Assembly (NCBI RefSeq): GCF_900188175.1
Contig: NZ_FZOQ01000012.1
Location: 62,001-126,000 of the forward strand
Direction of reading: 5' to 3'
Length of the DNA: 64,000 nt
Source of the DNA: Pontibacter ummariensis
GTDB taxonomy: Bacteria > Bacteroidota > Bacteroidia > Cytophagales > Hymenobacteraceae
Of the stretch, positions 46,607 through 56,500 are shown in pieces. Below the pieces are notes generated by a model that did no database searches, had not been told where the DNA came from, and was given only the letters and a program-made list of their open reading frames with translations. The first letter of the stretch is position 1, and each line of letters opens with the position of its first letter. A program made the position numbers and the translations under genes.

Positions 46607-46629
46607 TTATTTAGATTTAGTTTAAATAA
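46607..46629. promoter_or_regulatory. Operator 2 of the DUF4856-imelysin operon (Fur-like)
   Basis: A 23-bp AT-rich partial palindrome, TTATTTAGA then TTTAG then TTTAAATAA, just upstream of the -33 element. The outer 7 bases on each side are exactly complementary. Confidence 0.65.
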
Positions 46630-46794
46630 ATATAACGTTGTTCAAACACTGCTCTCCTGGAAGAAAGCGGGCAGTAGGGGCGCAACTTTAACAATTTCAG
46701 GATTGTATAGATAGAGATGTCTACCGTATATTTAGGGTAGGCCAGGGCACTGCCTTCTGCCAGGAAGCGTGCCTGCTTTTTTATAATCAAACAC

Positions 46795-48456
46795 ATGGAT
46801 AGAATGGAGCACGGGGAAGAAAGGAAAGGTATCCGGAATTCGCCATTTCAAATAAAGCTGCCGCTGTTTATAGCGGTGGCGCTCGTGGTGGGAGTGCTGA
46901 TTGGGGCAACAACTTTCTCGCCCTCCACCACCAACCCGCAGGGCACTGCTAAAAGCTACCTGAAGTTCAGGGATATTCTCAGCTACATAGACCGTGACTA
47001 TGTGGATACCGTGGACATTGAGGAACTGTCGGATTATGCGATTACTAAAATGCTGGAAAAGCTGGACCCCCATACGGCTTACATTCCCGCCGACGAACTG
47101 GCCATGGCCTGGTCGTACCTGGAGGGGGACTTTGAGGGCATCGGCGTGGAGTTCAACATCTTTAACGATACCATCTATGTGATCAGCCCGCTTAGTGGCG
47201 GCCCATCAGAGGCGGCAGGCATACAAGCCGGGGACAAGATCATTAAAGTAGACGGGGAGACGGTAGCCGGTATCGGTATTACGAACGAAGGGGTGTTTAA
47301 GCGATTGCGCGGCCCCAAAGGCTCTGAGGTAAACCTGACTGTACTGCGGGATAAGACCAAGGCGCCGATGAACTTTACGATCGTGCGCAACAAGATACCC
47401 ACCAACTCGGTGGACGTCAGTTATATGGTAGACGCTAATACGGGCTATATCAAAGTGAGCCGTTTCTCGGCCAACACTTTCGAAGAGTTTAAGCAGGCCC
47501 TGACGGAGCTGAGGCGAAAGGGAATGCAACAGCTGATCCTCGACCTGCGCGGGAACCCGGGGGGCTATATGGACCATGCCATTCGCATGGCAGACGAGTT
47601 TATCTCCGGTAAGAAGCTGATCGTGTACACCGACGGGAAAGGCGACAAGTATGACTCTAAGACCCTGGCCAGTACGAAGGGAGAGTTTGAGGAGGGAGCC
47701 CTGGTGGTGCTGGTGGACGAGGGCAGTGCCTCTGCCTCGGAGATTGTGGCCGGTGCCCTGCAGGACAATGACCGGGCGCTGATCGTGGGGCGCCGCTCTT
47801 TTGGGAAGGGACTGGTGCAAATGCCTATCCCGCTCAACGATGGCTCAGAGCTCCGCCTCACCATTTCGCGCTATTATACACCAAGCGGCCGCTCTATCCA
47901 GAAGCCATACACCGAGGGGGCAGAGGAGTACCAGATGGACTTTATGCACCGTCTGGAGAACGGGGAGCTTTTTCATCCGGACAGCAGCCTTTTTGTGGAC
48001 TCGCTGCGGTACGAAACCCTGGGGGGGCGGGCCGTGTACGGTGGCGGCGGTATCATGCCCGATGTATTTGTAGCGCAGGACACCACGGAACTATCAGACT
48101 ACCTGAGCCAGCTGTATAACAAGAACGTTATCCGGGAATACACGCTGAACTACTACAGCAATCATCGGAAGGAGTTGGAGGCGATGCCTTTCGAGAAGTT
48201 TAACAAGAACTTCCGGGTGACGGATGCCATGCTGCAGGAGGTTGTGCAGTTAGCACGCTCTGCCGGGGTAGACTATAACGATGCGGAGTTCCGACGGTCT
48301 AAGAACCTGCTGCGTAACAACGTAAAAGCGTTTATTGCCCGCAGCGTGTACGGCAATGAGGGCTTTTACCCTGTGCTGCACGAGTCGGACGATGAGTTTC
48401 AGCAGGCTCTGCGGCAGCTTAGCCGGGCCCAGCGCCTGTCGAAGGGTGGGGCATAA
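46795..48456 (+). CDS. S41-family C-terminal processing protease (CtpA-like)
   Basis: A 553-residue periplasmic protease: N-terminal membrane anchor (~21-42, LPLFIAVALVVGVLIGATT), PDZ domain (~110-195, FEGIGVEFNIFND...SPLSGGPSEAAGIQAGDKIIKVDG), then the S41 core with LDLRGNPGG, GSASASEIVAGAL (Ser313) and GRRSFGKGL (Lys338), the Ser-Lys dyad 25 residues apart. It degrades or trims proteins at the C-terminus. The homogentisate dioxygenase start lies 84 bp behind it; whether they share a transcript is unknown. Confidence 0.95.
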   Translation: MDRMEHGEERKGIRNSPFQIKLPLFIAVALVVGVLIGATTFSPSTTNPQGTAKSYLKFRDILSYIDRDYVDTVDIEELSDYAITKMLEKLDPHTAYIPADELAMAWSYLEGDFEGIGVEFNIFNDTIYVISPLSGGPSEAAGIQAGDKIIKVDGETVAGIGITNEGVFKRLRGPKGSEVNLTVLRDKTKAPMNFTIVRNKIPTNSVDVSYMVDANTGYIKVSRFSANTFEEFKQALTELRRKGMQQLILDLRGNPGGYMDHAIRMADEFISGKKLIVYTDGKGDKYDSKTLASTKGEFEEGALVVLVDEGSASASEIVAGALQDNDRALIVGRRSFGKGLVQMPIPLNDGSELRLTISRYYTPSGRSIQKPYTEGAEEYQMDFMHRLENGELFHPDSSLFVDSLRYETLGGRAVYGGGGIMPDVFVAQDTTELSDYLSQLYNKNVIREYTLNYYSNHRKELEAMPFEKFNKNFRVTDAMLQEVVQLARSAGVDYNDAEFRRSKNLLRNNVKAFIARSVYGNEGFYPVLHESDDEFQQALRQLSRAQRLSKGGA

Positions 48457-48540
48457 AGCGTTGCAGGTGAAGGCATAATGCTTATCTTAGAGCTGAGCTT
48501 GCTCCTGCGGCAATCAAAGAAACATAAAACAAGATCAGAT

Positions 48541-49713
48541 ATGGCGCATTACTATCGGTTAGGGGAGGTCCCGCACAAAAGGCACACGCAGTTCCGGCAG
48601 CCGGATGGCAGCCTGTATGCCGAGCAGTTAGTCGGCACCCTCGGCTTCAGCGGCGTTTCCTCTCTGTTGTACCACGTTAATCCTCCCACGCAAATAAGCA
48701 GGATCGGAGAGCCCAAGCCTTATGCCCCTAAAAAAGCGGAGAACATAAAGCTGGCCCCACATCACCTGCGCACCTTGGGGGTGGAAAAAACGGGTCCTGA
48801 CTACCTCAGTGCCCGCAAGACCATGCTGTTTAATAATGATGTGGCCATTAGCATCTGTGTGCCTTCGGAACGCGAGATGAACTACTACTATAAAAATGCG
48901 CAGGCCGATGAGGTGGTGTTCGTGCATGAGGGCTCCGGAGACTTGCTCACACAGATGGGACGCGTGCCGTTTAAGGAAGGGGATTACCTGGTCATTCCAC
49001 GCACCATCATCCATCAGTTCCGTTTCAACGAAGGACCTGTGCGGGTGTTGGTGATCGAGTCGTTCAGTCCGGTGGAAACACCCCGCCGCTACCGCAACCA
49101 CTTCGGCCAACTGCTGGAGCACGCGCCCTTCTGTGAGCGTGACATACGCCCTCCCGTGGAGTTAATTACGGAAAAAGAGCCCGGTGAGCGCCTGGTGCAG
49201 ATCAAAAAGGAAGGGGAGTTGCACCAGTACTATTACGAGTTCAGCCCCTTTGATGCCGTGGGCTGGGATGGGTTCTTTTATCCCTACGCCTTCTCTATTT
49301 ATGACTTTGAGCCCATCACGGGACGCATACACCAACCCCCTCCGGTGCACCAGACCTTTGAGGCCCACAACTTTGTGATCTGCTCTTTTGTGCCCCGGCT
49401 TTTCGATTATCATCCACTGTCTATCCCGGCCCCTTATAACCACTCCAACGTGGATTCGGACGAGGTGCTGTATTACGTAGAGGGGAACTTTATGAGCCGC
49501 AAGGGCGTGGATAGGGCTTCGTTTACCGTACACCCGGGCGGCATTCCGCACGGTCCGCACCCTGGCACCGTAGAGGCGAGCATCGGCAAGAAAGAGACAA
49601 AAGAGTACGCGGTGATGGTAGATACCTTTAAGCCGCTGTACCTGACCGAGGAGGCTGTGCAGTTCATGGACGAGCACTACCCGATGAGCTGGAACGAGAG
49701 CGGCAAGGCATAG
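48541..49713 (+). CDS. hmgA: Homogentisate 1,2-dioxygenase
   Basis: A 390-residue iron enzyme of tyrosine/phenylalanine degradation that opens homogentisate to maleylacetoacetate. MAHYYRLGEVPHKRHTQFR at ATG 48541 is the usual N-terminus; an open frame 21 codons upstream is left out. NYYYKNAQADEVVFVHEGSGDLLTQMG, YLVIPRTIIHQFR and the later SNVDSDEVLYYVEGNFMSRKG and HPGGIPHGPHPG (metal His) match the cupin core. No other tyrosine pathway gene is in the window. Confidence 0.95.
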   Translation: MAHYYRLGEVPHKRHTQFRQPDGSLYAEQLVGTLGFSGVSSLLYHVNPPTQISRIGEPKPYAPKKAENIKLAPHHLRTLGVEKTGPDYLSARKTMLFNNDVAISICVPSEREMNYYYKNAQADEVVFVHEGSGDLLTQMGRVPFKEGDYLVIPRTIIHQFRFNEGPVRVLVIESFSPVETPRRYRNHFGQLLEHAPFCERDIRPPVELITEKEPGERLVQIKKEGELHQYYYEFSPFDAVGWDGFFYPYAFSIYDFEPITGRIHQPPPVHQTFEAHNFVICSFVPRLFDYHPLSIPAPYNHSNVDSDEVLYYVEGNFMSRKGVDRASFTVHPGGIPHGPHPGTVEASIGKKETKEYAVMVDTFKPLYLTEEAVQFMDEHYPMSWNESGKA

Positions 49714-49726
49714 AGTATCATTGAGT

Positions 49727-49758
49727 TTGCCTAATCTGCTTTAGTATTCGTAAATTTG
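49727..49758 (+). promoter_or_regulatory. Promoter of the lipoprotein at 49831
   Basis: TTG (49727-49729) and TAAATTTG (49751-49758) with a 21-base spacer, a full Bacteroidota-type promoter. It gives a leader of about 65 nt. Confidence 0.7.
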
Positions 49759-49830
49759 CGGCAGGGAAAGAGTTTATAAGCCCTTTCACTGCCGCTTTTG
49801 TTTTTTTACGTTTTATTTCACCCTTATTTC

Positions 49831-50358
49831 ATGAAAAGAGTATTCTTGGCAGCTGTTGCGCTGTTTGCCTTTATAGTAGTAGCCTGTGATAAAGTAGATG
49901 ACCTGCTCACCTTTTACATTAATGAGGAAGAGAGCATCAGAATAGAGTCTAGCTTCCCCTTTGGCACGCTGATGCCACTGACGCCTGTTACCGTTACCAC
50001 CAACTCGGAGGAAACGTTTAAGAACAACAAAACTCGGGCAGAGCTCGTGAAGGACGTAACGCTGAACAAGCTTAGCCTTGCTATTGCGGAGCCGCAGGGC
50101 GAGAACTTTAATTTCCTGAAAAGAATAGAGATTTACATTTCCAGTGAGGACAAAAAAGCCGTAAAAATCGCTTACCTGGACGAAGTGCCCCAGAATGCTA
50201 CCTCTCTGGAGCTAAAGTCTACAAATGCCAAACTGGACGAATTTATCAAAGGCGATACGTATACAATCAGTACAAAAGCTGAGCTCACAAAGCCTGTTTC
50301 GCAGGACATAACCATTAAGGCGGATATGCGCTTTAAAGTGACAGCAGACCCTTTTTAA
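49831..50358 (+). CDS. Lipoprotein of unknown function
   Basis: A protein of about 175 residues from ATG 49831, with a lipobox IVVAC (MKRVFLAAVALFAFIVVAC). The frame is open to a TTG at 49798, but the ATG gives the better signal. The mature part alternates strand-like segments (VTVTTNSEETFKNNKTRAELVKDVTLNKLSLAI) and resembles an Ig-like sheet domain. I do not recognise a named family. It ends 1 bp before the GroES-like gene, so the two are co-transcribed. Confidence 0.65.
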   Translation: MKRVFLAAVALFAFIVVACDKVDDLLTFYINEEESIRIESSFPFGTLMPLTPVTVTTNSEETFKNNKTRAELVKDVTLNKLSLAIAEPQGENFNFLKRIEIYISSEDKKAVKIAYLDEVPQNATSLELKSTNAKLDEFIKGDTYTISTKAELTKPVSQDITIKADMRFKVTADPF

Positions 50359-50359
50359 C

Positions 50360-50752
50360 ATGAACACACTACAAATGAGAATATCTGAAGAGAATAAATT
50401 AGAAAAGATCATTATTGTCGGCGACCGTGTGCTGGTGAAGCCTAAAACCGCGCGTGACCAGACGAAGAGTGGCCTATTCTTGCCCCCGGGCGTACAGGAA
50501 AAGGAAAAAGTGCAGGAGGGCTATATTATGAAAGTAGGCCCGGGCTACCCGATCCCGGCAGACTATGGTTTTGATGAGGAACCCTGGAACCAGGAAGAAG
50601 AGGAGGTGCGCTACATCCCGCTCCAGGCAAAAGAAGGGGACCTGGCCATTTACCTGCAGCGCGACGCCATCGAAATAAATTACCTGGGCGATAAGTACTT
50701 TATTGTGCCACAGTCGGCCGTGCTGATGCTGGTGCGGGAAGAGGATTTATAA
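50360..50752 (+). CDS. GroES-like co-chaperone-fold protein
   Basis: A 130-residue protein with the GroES/Cpn10 beta-barrel pattern: IIIVGDRVLVKPK, a mobile-loop-like KSGLFLPPGVQEKEKVQEGYIMKVGPG and GDLAIYLQRDAIEINYLGDKYFIVPQSAVL. Compared with GroES (about 97) it has an insertion of roughly 30 residues (PADYGFDEEPWNQEEEEVRY). No groL lies next to it. It is therefore a paralogue of GroES rather than the main co-chaperonin; function unknown. ATG 50375 is an alternative start. Confidence 0.8.
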   Translation: MNTLQMRISEENKLEKIIIVGDRVLVKPKTARDQTKSGLFLPPGVQEKEKVQEGYIMKVGPGYPIPADYGFDEEPWNQEEEEVRYIPLQAKEGDLAIYLQRDAIEINYLGDKYFIVPQSAVLMLVREEDL

Positions 50753-50772
50753 CCGGCAGGCCCAGCCTTCGG

Positions 50773-50804
50773 AAAAAGCCATACTTGTTAAAGTATGGCT
50801 TTTT
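50773..50804 (+). terminator. Intrinsic terminator of the GroES-like gene
   Basis: Perfect 14-bp arms AAAAAGCCATACTT (50773-50786) and AAGTATGGCTTTTT (50791-50804), loop GTTA. Confidence 0.93.
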
Positions 50805-50940
50805 CTTTGGACCGGTAGAGCCGCCCTGGTGTAGAAATTTAAGCGCTTCGGAAGCAACCTTTGCTCCTTCGACCACATCTATAAGACAGAAGGCCTTAAG
50901 AAAAGAGCCTCCCAACGACTGCGCTAGTACGTTTTGACCT

Positions 50941-53448
50941 ATGAAAGACCCGCTGTGTTTGGCTCTTGCCACGCTGTTCTTACTTATACTCTCTTTTTTG
51001 CTTCCATCTCAGGCTATTGGGCAGGATAAAAAGAAGGAGTACAAATACCCCCAAAAGCAGTTGAAAGCCTTGCGCGTGCAGGAAGCCCCGCAGATAGACG
51101 GCGTGTTGGATGAGGCGGTCTGGCAACAGGCGCAGATAGCCACTGACTTTATTCAGAACCGTCCTACCCCTGGCCCCCTGGAAACACATCCTACCGAAGT
51201 ACGCATCCTGTATGATGACGAGGCCCTCTACGTGGGGGCCATCATGCACGACGTGGCGCAGGACTCTATCTTGCGGCAGCTGGGGCAGCGCGATGACTTG
51301 GGCAACACAGACTTTTTTGGTGTTTTCCTGGACACCTACAACGATCAGCTCAATGCTTTTGGCTTTTTCGTAACGCCGGCCGGCGTGCAGTTAGACGCCC
51401 GCTATACCTCGACCGGGGAAGACTGGAGCTGGAATGCCGTTTGGGACAGCAGCGCTAAGTTGCAGGGAACGGACTGGGTGGCAGAGTTTAAGATACCTTA
51501 CTCCGCCATACGCTTTGGCAGCAAGCCCGAGCAGGTGTGGGGGCTTAACTTTATGCGAAACAGGCAGGCTACCCGCAAGGGCTTTTTCTGGAACTATGTA
51601 GACCCTGCCGTGGACGGCTTTGCGAACCAGTACGGTAAGTTGGTAGGGCTAAAAGATATCGAAGCGCCCTTGCGCCTCTCACTCACCCCCTATGTGTCAG
51701 GCTACGCCGAGCGCTACCCATACGAGCAAGAAAATGGCGGCGGCATCGGGTTTAAGAAGGACATCAACATCGGCGGGGGGCTGGACGTGAAGTATGGCAT
51801 TAATGATGCTTTTACGCTGGATATGACCCTGATCCCGGACTTCAGCCAGGTACAGTCAGACAACAGGGTGCTCAACCTGGGGCCGTTCGAGCAGCAGTTT
51901 AACGAGAACCGCCCCTTCTTTATGGAGGGAACCGAGCTCTTTAACAAGGGTGATTTCTTTTACTCCCGCCGGATAGGGGGGGCACCAATCAATTACCTGG
52001 ACGTAGAGGCGGAAGAGGCGTTGGGGTACAGGGTGGTGGAGAACCCGGGGGAGACCAGGATGCTGAACGGCACGAAGATATCGGGCCGCACACAGTCAGG
52101 GCTGGGAATAGGGGTCTTTAACGCCCTCGTGGCAAGGCAGTACGCTGTTTTGGAGGATAGCGAAGGCCGGCGCTTTGAGAAAGAAACGCAGCCGCTGACA
52201 AACTACAACGTAACGGTGCTGGACCAGTCGCTGAGGAATAACTCTTACGTGACACTGGTAAACACAAATGTGCTGCGGCAGGGCAGCACCTATGATGCCA
52301 ACCTGACCGGGATGCTCTTTAACATTGCGAATAAAGGGAACAAGTACGCTGTAAGGGGTAAAGTAGCCCTTAGCCAGCGCTATTTCTCCGACAGCACAGC
52401 CCTCGGGCATTTCTACAACCTGGGCTTTGGCAAGGTGAGTGGCCGGTTCCAGTTCAACCTGTCGCACACGGTAGAGTCCGACACCTACGACCCCAATGAT
52501 CTGGGCATCCTGTTCACCAATAACTCGCAGTCAGAGGAAGTAAATTTCAACTACAACTTCTATCAGCCTTTCTGGAAACTGCTGAACCTCTACACTGGCT
52601 TGGGCGCTAACTACTCCCGGCGCTATCGGCCCAACACCTTTGAGAACCTGGTGCTTTATGGGAATGTAAACGGCACCTTTAGAAACTTTACCAGCGCAGG
52701 GCTCTTCTTTAACCTGGAGCCTGTGGAAACTTATGACTTCTTCGAGCCCCGTGTAAGCGGGTGGTACTATCTCTTCCCGACGAACTATAACCTGGGGGGC
52801 TGGGTTTCCACGGACTATCGGAAGAAGCTGGCGTTGGATGTGGAAATGAACTACCGCGCGTTTGACGAAAACAACCGCCACACCTTTAACTACTTTATTT
52901 CGCCGCGGTTCCGGGTGAACGACCGCCTGATGTTTGTCTATAGTTATGGCTCCGAGAACAAGTACGATGACATTGGGTACGCAAGCAGCTATGTAGAGAC
53001 AGAGGGTGATACCGAGCGGCAGCGGATAGTTTTCGGACGAAGGGACGTGAATTCTGTGTCGAACACTTTATCAGGCAGCTATATCTTTAACAATCGCATG
53101 TCCCTGTCCCTGCGGGCCAGGCACTACTGGTCCAGGGCTATCTACAACCGTTACTACCAGCTTACACCGGAAGGCTTACTGCAGGCACAAAGCGACTATG
53201 ATGGCAATCATGATGTGAACTTCAATGCCTTTAACGTGGACTTAGTTTACTCGTGGTGGTTTGCTCCGGGCAGCCAGATCACAGTGGTTTGGAAGAACGC
53301 CGTACTGGAGCAGATAGGAGAGGTGGATACGCATTACTTTGAGAACTTATCGCATACGTTGTCATCCCCGCAGTCTACCACGTTCTCCGTCAAAGTACTC
53401 TATTACCTCGACTATCTGGCGTTGAAAAAGAGCCTTTCTAAGTCCTAA
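50941..53448 (+). CDS. DUF5916 outer-membrane protein with CBM9-like N-terminal domain
   Basis: An 835-residue protein with a signal peptide (ALATLFLLILSFLLPSQAIGQ). A CBM9-like beta domain (~45-220) contains IDGVLDEAVWQQAQIA and VRILYDDEALYVG. The rest is a DUF5916 region (~240-835) with strand-rich, aromatic, barrel-like sequence and FNENRPFFMEGTELF, a typical DUF5916 motif. It has no T9SS domain. It probably sits in the outer membrane; substrate unknown. It is a single gene that ends in a bidirectional terminator. Confidence 0.82.
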   Translation: MKDPLCLALATLFLLILSFLLPSQAIGQDKKKEYKYPQKQLKALRVQEAPQIDGVLDEAVWQQAQIATDFIQNRPTPGPLETHPTEVRILYDDEALYVGAIMHDVAQDSILRQLGQRDDLGNTDFFGVFLDTYNDQLNAFGFFVTPAGVQLDARYTSTGEDWSWNAVWDSSAKLQGTDWVAEFKIPYSAIRFGSKPEQVWGLNFMRNRQATRKGFFWNYVDPAVDGFANQYGKLVGLKDIEAPLRLSLTPYVSGYAERYPYEQENGGGIGFKKDINIGGGLDVKYGINDAFTLDMTLIPDFSQVQSDNRVLNLGPFEQQFNENRPFFMEGTELFNKGDFFYSRRIGGAPINYLDVEAEEALGYRVVENPGETRMLNGTKISGRTQSGLGIGVFNALVARQYAVLEDSEGRRFEKETQPLTNYNVTVLDQSLRNNSYVTLVNTNVLRQGSTYDANLTGMLFNIANKGNKYAVRGKVALSQRYFSDSTALGHFYNLGFGKVSGRFQFNLSHTVESDTYDPNDLGILFTNNSQSEEVNFNYNFYQPFWKLLNLYTGLGANYSRRYRPNTFENLVLYGNVNGTFRNFTSAGLFFNLEPVETYDFFEPRVSGWYYLFPTNYNLGGWVSTDYRKKLALDVEMNYRAFDENNRHTFNYFISPRFRVNDRLMFVYSYGSENKYDDIGYASSYVETEGDTERQRIVFGRRDVNSVSNTLSGSYIFNNRMSLSLRARHYWSRAIYNRYYQLTPEGLLQAQSDYDGNHDVNFNAFNVDLVYSWWFAPGSQITVVWKNAVLEQIGEVDTHYFENLSHTLSSPQSTTFSVKVLYYLDYLALKKSLSKS

Positions 53449-53462
53449 CAAAGCATTTACCT

Positions 53463-53514
53463 GCACAAACAAAAAGAGCAGACCTTGTATGGGGCCTGCT
53501 CTTTTTGTTTGTGC
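53463..53514. terminator. Bidirectional terminator with 19-bp perfect arms
   Basis: Arms GCACAAACAAAAAGAGCAG (53463-53481) and CTGCTCTTTTTGTTTGTGC (53496-53514), loop of 14, between convergent genes. T runs lie on both strands. Confidence 0.9.
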
Positions 53515-53523
53515 GGAAGGGGT

Positions 53524-56500
53524 TTACTTGCGGATAAGCAATTTGCTCGTCTGTACGCTGTCGCCGTGGCGCGCGCGCAGTATGTAAAGGCCGGAAGACT
53601 TGGAGGAAAGGTCAAGCTCGCCTTTGTACTGACCATTGTAGCGCGACACCTCGGCTGTATACACTGTTTTGCCTAACATATCTACCACATCAAACAGGAT
53701 CTCTTCAGGGCCATCTGTTTCCAGGGTAACCGTAAACCTGCCATCGCCGCTCGGGTTGGGGAAAGCAAGCAAGTCCGCGCTTACATCACGCGAGGCTGTC
53801 TCCAGGTCAAAGCTAAAAGCAGTTGATACATCGGAAATACAGCCATCCTTCAGCACAATGACCGTGTAAGTGCCGCTTACGGTAGGGGTGTAGGTGCTAC
53901 CGGTAGCGTCTGCGATGGCTTTCCCGTCCAGGTACCACTGGTTACCTTCTGCCGCACTCGATACAAGTTCTGTCCCGTCTCGGGACACGACCGGCTTCGG
54001 TAAAGGGTTGCCTGTTTTCATGGGCACTTCCACCCGCTCACTCTTACAGCCAAGGGCGCTTACTTTCAGGTCGTAGAAGTAATAGTAGTACTCCATGGGG
54101 GTAGTCGTGGCGCTGTTGCCGGTAATGGACACTACATTGGGTACCTCGAACGGATAACCCTTTACGCCGGTATTGTTCCGGAAGATGGTTGCCCCGTTCT
54201 CATAGGAGATCGCGATCCGGTAGTTGCCGGCCTCCGGTAGCTCTAGCCCAAGGTAGTACACAGCACCCTCATCTGTCGGGTCGTCGGGCTGTACGCCAGG
54301 TGCCGGGTTGCTTCGGGTTGGCGTCACCACAAGGGTTCGTTCCGAAACCGGGGCCCCGTTCTCGTTATAGGCGGTGAAGGTGATCTTACCGCCGTTGCCA
54401 ATGTACAGGCGGGCTGTCTGCAGTATTACAGGAGCCTTGGTGGAGATGTGTACGTCCGGGGAGAACTGGTTATAGCCCCCGCCTGTGGCAAAACCCTTGT
54501 TCGGCGCACCTATGGTCGCTTCCAAATCGTTATAGGCGGCGTAAATCTTATCGTGAACGGCACTGGCACTGATCTGCTGCAGGTTACCGGCGGCTAAAGG
54601 TTGTGTGCTGGTGGCAGAGTTATACCAGAACACTGTTCCCTCGCCTGTACCGGACAAGGTATACATTGGGTCGGTACCACAACGGGCGGCAGAAACATGG
54701 GTAGGCGGCGCTAAAGCCTCGGCTATCGTAAAGCTGCGCTGCATGCGGTTGTTGTCCGATACGGCATCTCCCTGTAAGCTGGAGAGGGCTACCAGTTCAT
54801 ACGTTTTACCGGCCTCTGTGGCGAAGCTACCCTCCAGCAGTAAGTCGGCTTTGGTATAAGGGGCCAGCACGCCGTTATAAGTACCTTTTAGCTGTGCCAC
54901 CTCTTCTCCATTCTCCCGCACGCTGATGGTTACCGGAATGTTACGCTGCGCTGCAGTGCCATTGTTCCGGATAGTGGCCGTTACGGCTTGGGCAGGGCTT
55001 GTGCAGAGGATACTGCCCCCAACTGGGGAGATAGCCGTTACGCTGATGTCTTTCTGTGGCTGTGTGAACTGTAGCAGGTAATCCTGCGTCTCACCGCGCG
55101 CATAGCTGCCGCATGCCGTTACACTGGCTGCATTTTCGGTTTCCTGCAGTACTACTCGCAGGCGTACTTTATTTCCGGCTATAGCCGTAGTAGGTGCCTG
55201 TATAGTGCCTGTAAAAGGGGCGGCACCCTGAAGTACACCAGAGGTCGCCACTGTTTCATTGCTGTCTTCGAAGTCACCATCGCCGTTCCAGTCTGCAAAG
55301 ACTTTGGCCACGGTAGCAGCATCAGCGCCACAGGAACCTGCAGTTAGGGTTAAAGCCTTGCTTTGGCCCGGTTCCAACTCAAATATAGTACTGGTCAGGT
55401 CCTGGTAAGTTGTGCAGCCAGCATCGAAGGTCTTGTTCTGGGTACCGATACCGAAAGCTGTGATTTTAGCGCCTGCTTCTGAGCCCGGTGCGCTTGCGCA
55501 AACTGCTGTGCCTCCTACACCGCTTACGAGCAAGGAGTAGGCCTGCGGCCCCTTGCTCAGGGTGCCTTTGTGTTTTACAGTGATGGTATACTCTTGTCCG
55601 GGCACAGCATGCTCAATTAGGATCTTTTCCACGTTATCCCGGATGTTGTCCCCAGCCTTTGCGGCTGCGTCAGGCTTTTCAGGGGCTAAAGTCCAGGGGA
55701 GGTAGGTCGTGCCACGGTTCGACACACGCACATCCAGGTCATTAATCAGCCGCGGTGAGCGGTTATTCAGGGCCGCGCTGGCAGACAGTACGTTGCCTTT
55801 CGGGTCGGTCCAGGAAATCGTTACCTCCAGCGGGCCGGCACCTGAGGCTATTACTTTTAAAGTATAGGTCTGGTCTTCTGAAAGCGTGTTCTCCTGTATC
55901 AGGTGAGTGCCGTTGGTGTTAGAGATCATCCTGGCGGCGCGCTCTGCGTTCAGCAAGCCCCAGCCATAAACATAATCCGGGCCTTTGCTTATGCCGGCTT
56001 CATCCGCCGTGTGCAGCACCAGCCCTTTCAAAGTGGCAGCCCGCATCACATTGCCCCTGTTCACATTCGCATAGTGCTCCTGCAGGAGTAAAAGGGTGCC
56101 CGAAACGTTAGGGGCGGACATAGAGGTGCCATTCAAAACTTTGTAGCTGCGGTCGCTATCAGAAGTGGTAGAGAGCACGGCTACACCATTGCCCACGATA
56201 TCCGGCTTTATACGGCCATCATCGGTGGGGCCAAAGCTGCTGAAGGAGGATATTTGCACATCCTCCGGCCTGTTATATCCTTCTGAGATGGGTGCCACGG
56301 CTCCTACCGTGAGTACGTTTTTAGCCGTACCAGCAGTGGAGATAACGTCGTAGCTGTTGTTGCTGCTCATATTGGCGGGGCGGCTGCTGACAAGGGTAAA
56401 GGCACCTTTGCTGTTACGCTGGAAATAGGGTTTGCCCACTTCCGGGCCGTTTTCGTTCCGGTTATTGCCGGCCGACTTTACCATGAGGTAGTAAGGGGCA

